Source: Solirubrobacteraceae bacterium (GTDB taxonomy: Bacteria > Actinomycetota > Thermoleophilia > Solirubrobacterales > Solirubrobacteraceae). Taken from it: a DNA stretch of 64,000 bases. The translations under genes and the position numbers were made by a program. Under the pieces are notes generated by a model. That model made no database searches. It had not been told where the DNA came from and saw only the letters and a program-made list of their open reading frames with translations. The DNA is taken from assembly GCA_017882445.1 (NCBI GenBank), contig JADGPK010000008.1, positions 17,923 through 81,922 of the forward strand, in the 5' to 3' direction. Positions 60,937 through 64,000 of the stretch are shown here, piece by piece (positions within the stretch are counted from its first letter, which is position 1; the number at the start of each line of letters is the position of its first letter).

Positions 60937-61689
60937 ATGGCCGGCGTGGGCGCGAGCATGAAGAGCGACGCCGGCGCGGTCGAGCCGGGCGCCGAGGGTC
61001 GCGCGCTGTTGAAGATGAGCGAGCTGGCCGAACGCTCGGGCGTCAGCGCGGGCACGATCCGCTACTACCTGCGCGAGGGCCTGCTCGGCGGCGGCGAGGA
61101 CGTGGTCAGGACGAGCCGCAACATGGCCTACTACCCGCCCGAGTATGTCGAGCGGATCGCGCTGATCAAGCGGCTGCAGGAGGAGCGCTTCATGCCGCTG
61201 CGCGTGATCAGGGGCGCTCTGCGGGAGGATCCGGAGCGCGTGCGCGCGCTGATCGAGCTCGAGGACCGCATCCTCGAGCGGGCGCTCACCAGCGCCGGAG
61301 ACCACAGCCGCGTGTCGAGGACCGCGGTGCAGGCGCGCTACGGAGTCCCGCGCAACGTGCTCGAGCGCCTGGCGGAGATCGGCGTGCTCACACCCAGCCA
61401 GCGCGGCTACGACAACGACGACGTGAAGATCATCGAGGCGATCGCCAACTTCCGCGCGGGCGGCTATGACGAGACACTCGGCTTCACCGTCTACGACACG
61501 CTGCGCTACCGCAAGGCGCTCGAGCCGCTCGTGGAGGAGGAGGCCAGCGCGCTGCTGGAGCGCCTCGCGGGCGAGGTCGACGTCGAGCGCGCGATGGAGA
61601 TCGTCGCCGCCGGCGCCGAACCGCTGCGCGAGCTGATCGGCGCGATGCACTCCAAGCTGCTGCTCGCCGCGCTTCGCCACCACCGCTGA
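60937..61689 (+). CDS. MerR-family transcriptional regulator
   Basis: The 250-residue product has a MerR helix-turn-helix at residues 25-95 (KMSELAERSGVSAGTIRYYLREGLL, then NMAYYPPEYVERIALIKRLQEERFMPLRVI), followed by a long helical effector domain of unknown ligand. It starts 10 bases after the CoA transferase stop, so it is co-transcribed with the acyl-CoA operon and probably regulates it, perhaps in response to an acyl-CoA. No metal-binding Cys pattern is visible, which argues against a metal sensor. Confidence 0.87.
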   Translation: MAGVGASMKSDAGAVEPGAEGRALLKMSELAERSGVSAGTIRYYLREGLLGGGEDVVRTSRNMAYYPPEYVERIALIKRLQEERFMPLRVIRGALREDPERVRALIELEDRILERALTSAGDHSRVSRTAVQARYGVPRNVLERLAEIGVLTPSQRGYDNDDVKIIEAIANFRAGGYDETLGFTVYDTLRYRKALEPLVEEEASALLERLAGEVDVERAMEIVAAGAEPLRELIGAMHSKLLLAALRHHR

Positions 61690-61717
61690 GGGTTCCCCAT
61701 CCCGGCTGCCGCGGGCG

Positions 61718-61748
61718 TTATGCTTCTCGACGTTGACTGACCAGTCAA
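61718..61748 (+). promoter_or_regulatory. TetR-type operator just downstream of a -10 box
   Basis: TTGACTG-AC-CAGTCAA (61733-61748) is a perfect 7-bp-arm inverted repeat of the form used by TetR repressors. TATGCT (61718-61723) is a candidate -10 box, which would put the transcription start at about 61730, immediately before the operator. The downstream two-gene unit encodes a nitrilase and a TetR protein, so autoregulation is likely. Confidence 0.7.
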
Positions 61749-61812
61749 TCTAACCTGTGGTTCCGGCGCCCGCGGAATCTGCGGGCGCTACGCCCGTGGG
61801 AGGGAACGCGCT

Positions 61813-62643
61813 TTGAGGGTCGCTGCAGTCCAGCTCAACTCCACCGCCGATCAGGCCGCGAACCTGGCTGTCGCCGACCGCCTCACGCGTGAGGCCGCGG
61901 CGGATGGCGCCAGGCTCATAGTACTGCCGGAGAAGTGGACCGCGATGGGCTCCGAGCAGGAGCTGAAGTCCGCGGCCGAACCCCTCGACGGCTCGGCGGT
62001 GCGATGGGCGCGGGCGCTGGCGCGCGAGCTCTCCATCGACCTGGTCGCCGGATCGATCCTCGAGCGCGTCCCAGGCCAGGAGAAGCTCGCGAACACCTGC
62101 GTGCACGTCGATCCCGCGGGCGAGATCAAAGCTGTCTACCGCAAGGTCCACATGTTCGACGTCGTCCTCGCCGGGCGCTCCTACAGAGAGTCCGAGCTCG
62201 AGCAACCAGGCGAGGAGATCGTCCTCTCCAGGACGGCGAACGGGGTGGAGCTGGGGCTGTCGATCTGTTACGACCTGCGCTTTCCCGAGCTCTACAGGAT
62301 CCTCGCCGTGATGGGCGCGCGCGTGATCGCGGTGCCGGCCGCGTTCACCCTGCAGACCACTCGCGACCACTGGGAGACGCTGCTGCGCGCGCGCGCGATC
62401 GAGAACCAGGCCTTCGTGATCGCGGCCAACCAGGTGGGCGCGCATCCGGCGGGGCAGCACTCGGGCGGGCGCTCGATGATCGTGGACCCGTGGGGAGTCG
62501 TGCTGGCGCAGGCTCCCGACGGCGAGACCCACATCGTCTGCGACCTCGACCTCGACCGCCAGCTCGACATCCGCGCCCGGCTGCCGTCGCTCGCCAACCG
62601 GCGTCCCGCGGCATACCGCTGGCCGGGGAAGGAGGCGGCGTGA
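61813..62643 (+). CDS. Nitrilase-superfamily carbon-nitrogen hydrolase
   Basis: This 276-residue enzyme has the full catalytic triad: Glu40 in VLPEKW, Lys111 in YRKVHMF and Cys152 in SICYDLRFPE. It resembles the Nit1/Nit2-type omega-amidase and deaminated-glutathione amidase group more than true nitrilases. The start is TTG at 61813, ten bases after GGGAGGG. It is coupled to the TetR gene (GTGA overlap), which probably represses both from the operator at 61733-61748. Confidence 0.9.
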   Translation: MRVAAVQLNSTADQAANLAVADRLTREAAADGARLIVLPEKWTAMGSEQELKSAAEPLDGSAVRWARALARELSIDLVAGSILERVPGQEKLANTCVHVDPAGEIKAVYRKVHMFDVVLAGRSYRESELEQPGEEIVLSRTANGVELGLSICYDLRFPELYRILAVMGARVIAVPAAFTLQTTRDHWETLLRARAIENQAFVIAANQVGAHPAGQHSGGRSMIVDPWGVVLAQAPDGETHIVCDLDLDRQLDIRARLPSLANRRPAAYRWPGKEAA

Positions 62644-63302
62644 GCGTCGCGCGAGGAGACAGCCGATCTCCGATCGGTCCCCGCGGCAAGGCCTCGACGG
62701 ACAAGCGCCGGCTGATCCTGGATGCGGCCGTGCGCGTGTTCGCCCGCCAGGGCTTTCACGCGTGCCGGGTGTCGGACATCGCGGATGAGGCCGGGGTGGC
62801 CTATGGCCTGGTCTACCACTACTTCGCCTCCAAGGACGAGGTTCTCGACACCCTCTTCCTCGAGCGCTGGAACGTGATGCTCGAGTTCATCCGCGAGGTC
62901 GACTCAGAGCCGATCGCAGTGCGGGAGAAGCTCCGCGCGATCGCGTCGTTCATCGTCGACAGCTACCGGCACGACCCGGACCTGATGAAGGTCATCATCG
63001 TCGAGGTCACGCGGGCGGCCAACTCGTTCGGCAACACGCACATCGACACGATCCGCGAGGCCTACGATCTGATCGGCGGGATGATCATCAAGGCCCAAGA
63101 GGACGGCGTCTTCAAGCCTGAGATCGAATCGCGCTTCGCCGCCATGGCCTTCTACGGCGCGATCGAGCAGCTGCTGACCGGCTGGATCTTCGACCTGCTG
63201 CCTGACGAGGATGAGTATTTCGAGCGCGCCAAGTGGCTCGTCGTCGAGACGGTCTGCGGCGGCCTGGAGACGAAGGCGTCCGAGCAGGCGAGCGTCACCT
63301 GA
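62640..63302 (+). CDS. TetR-family transcriptional regulator
   Basis: This 220-residue repressor starts at GTG within the nitrilase stop. The helix-turn-helix spans residues about 25-70 (ILDAAVRVFARQGFHACRVSDIADEAGVAYGLVYHYFASKDEVL, in pieces). The C-terminal domain contains DPDLMKVIIVEVTRAANSFG and RFAAMAFYGAIEQLLTGWI, close to FadR-like actinobacterial/Bacillus TetR proteins that sense acyl-CoA. The upstream palindrome TTGACTG-AC-CAGTCAA has the size expected for its site, and the nearby genes deal with acyl-CoA, so a fatty-acyl ligand is plausible but unproven. Confidence 0.92.
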   Translation: MSVARGDSRSPIGPRGKASTDKRRLILDAAVRVFARQGFHACRVSDIADEAGVAYGLVYHYFASKDEVLDTLFLERWNVMLEFIREVDSEPIAVREKLRAIASFIVDSYRHDPDLMKVIIVEVTRAANSFGNTHIDTIREAYDLIGGMIIKAQEDGVFKPEIESRFAAMAFYGAIEQLLTGWIFDLLPDEDEYFERAKWLVVETVCGGLETKASEQASVT

Positions 63303-63384
63303 GCCCGCGCGCGGAGCGGGGAGTCGGCCCGGCCCGCTCCGAAGGGCGCGAAGCGGCGACCACCGCGGGGAATAGACTGCCGAG

Positions 63385-63522
63385 ATGATGGAGAACGAGA
63401 TGGTCAAGCGCCTCATGTGGTCGGGTCTGCTCGCGGGCGTCAGCGCGCTCGCGGCGCTCGCCTCAAACCGCGTCGCGGGCCTCATCTGGAGGCGCCTGTT
63501 CGACGAGGAGCCGCCCGAGTGA
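63385..63522 (+). CDS. Tiny membrane protein (45 aa), upstream of holin-like gene
   Basis: This short frame runs from ATG 63385 (or 63388) to TGA 63520-63522 and encodes MMENEMVKRLMWSGLLAGV... with one hydrophobic helix (residues about 11-27), a basic IWRRLF segment and an acidic end DEEPPE. It resembles the N-terminal half of DUF4235-type small membrane proteins that often precede holin-X proteins in actinobacteria. Its stop overlaps the next GTG (GTGA), which supports it as a real gene. Function unknown. Confidence 0.75.
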   Translation: MMENEMVKRLMWSGLLAGVSALAALASNRVAGLIWRRLFDEEPPE

Positions 63523-64000
63523 GCGCCTCCGACCCACCGCCGTCCGGCGAGCGCCAGCGCGACGGTCAGCCCCAGAACATCGCCAGCGCGATCGCTGAGG
63601 TTTCCGAGCGCGCCACGCTGCTGATCCACGAAGAGATCGAGCTCGCCAAGGCGGAGGTGAGCGAGAAGACGACGAAGCTCGTCAAGGGCGCGGTGGTCGG
63701 AGTGGCGGCCGGCGTCTTCTTCCTGATGGCGGTCGTGTTCGCGCTCGTCGGCTGCGCATGGCTCCTCTACTACTACCTGCCGGGCAACGAATTCACCTAC
63801 TTCTGGGGCTTCTTCGCGATGGCCGTGATCCTCGTGGTACTCGGCGTCGTGGCGGGCCTCATCGCCGCCAGGGTCGTCAAACGCGGCTCGCCGCCCGTGC
63901 CGAGCATGGCGATCGAGGAGGCACGCAAGATCCGCGAGGCCGTCAGCGCGAGCCCGGCCTCGGCGAGCGCGCCGCACGCGAGCGCGCCGCACGCGAGCGC
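63519..64000 (+). CDS. Actinobacterial holin-X-like membrane protein, partial
   Basis: The frame starts at GTG 63519 and is still open at the window end (160 codons). Residues about 25-55 form an amphipathic helix (EVSERATLLIHEEIELAKAEVSEKTTK in part) typical of the holin-X/DUF1469 family, followed by two transmembrane helices (VVGVAAGVFFLMAVVFALVG and FFAMAVILVVLGVVAGLI). A 15-bp repeat near the edge encodes ASAPH copies. Despite the family name, chromosomal members are not phage holins and probably have an envelope role. No phage genes are nearby. Confidence 0.82.
   Translation, partial: MSASDPPPSGERQRDGQPQNIASAIAEVSERATLLIHEEIELAKAEVSEKTTKLVKGAVVGVAAGVFFLMAVVFALVGCAWLLYYYLPGNEFTYFWGFFAMAVILVVLGVVAGLIAARVVKRGSPPVPSMAIEEARKIREAVSASPASASAPHASAPHAS

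Noticed and set aside
63519..64000. Prophage lysis cassette
   Set aside because: The holin-X-like gene has no endolysin or other phage genes nearby and belongs to a family common on actinobacterial chromosomes.
63960..64000. Variable-number tandem repeat locus
   Set aside because: The 15-bp repeat encoding ASAPH has just over two copies and is cut by the window edge, too little to call.

Overview
The window is a high-GC bacterial chromosome segment. Gene content and style point to an actinobacterium, most likely of the Thermoleophilia/Solirubrobacterales type. This placement is inferred from a full 14-subunit nuoA-N operon, a TetR protein with a C-terminal winged helix, secreted NHL/PKD/Fn3-like proteins, frequent GTG/TTG starts and many leaderless promoters; no rRNA is present to confirm it. 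I saw no tRNA, rRNA, CRISPR array, insertion sequence or prophage.

Layout: (1) 1-339 is the 3' end of an M3 oligoendopeptidase. (2) 434-15639, minus strand, is a complete respiratory complex I operon in canonical order with stop/start overlaps at almost every junction. (3) 15707-18980 holds a small membrane protein, a lipoprotein cytochrome c, seryl-tRNA synthetase and the TetR-winged-helix regulator. (4) 18977-25900 is an envelope region: sedolisin-like protease, secreted TIM-barrel glycosidase-like protein and two polytopic GT-C-like membrane proteins. (5) 26025-34683 is an amine/amino acid catabolic island: saccharopine-dehydrogenase-like enzyme, amino acid permease, class III aminotransferase, PucR regulator, alanine dehydrogenase and aminobutyraldehyde dehydrogenase, best read as polyamine or diamine use. 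(6) 35010-40031 holds a DEAD-box helicase, MBL hydrolase, GH15 glucosidase/trehalase, NUDIX protein and rubredoxin. (7) 40038-47571 is the biotin locus: bioA on plus and bioB-bioF-bioD on minus, separated by a large secreted repeat protein. (8) 47601-52932 holds an enoyl-CoA hydratase, a small biotinyl carrier, GT2, an acyltransferase, a membrane protein and two SDR proteins. (9) 52971-63302 is acyl-CoA metabolism: two acyl-CoA dehydrogenases around a VapBC module, then an operon of enoyl-CoA hydratase, carboxyltransferase, BKACE, CoA transferase and MerR, then a nitrilase-TetR operon with a clear operator. (10) 63385-64000 is a tiny membrane protein and a holin-X-like protein running off the edge.

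The most unusual structure is non-coding. Two arrays of abutting, perfect 24-bp palindromes (three units at 34686-34757, four at 54822-54918) keep an RCATGY centre and exact twofold symmetry while the arm sequences differ from unit to unit. A third 3' intergenic site (51911-52002) carries two CCATGG-centred dyads, one of them 44 bp. Other notable points are bioA, which appears to start at CTG one in-frame stop after rubredoxin; a pair of 18-bp direct repeats with 22-bp period upstream of the aminobutyraldehyde dehydrogenase; paired GTAC-N5-GTAC dyads between permease and aminotransferase; and terminator hairpins that embed the stop codons of both convergent genes.
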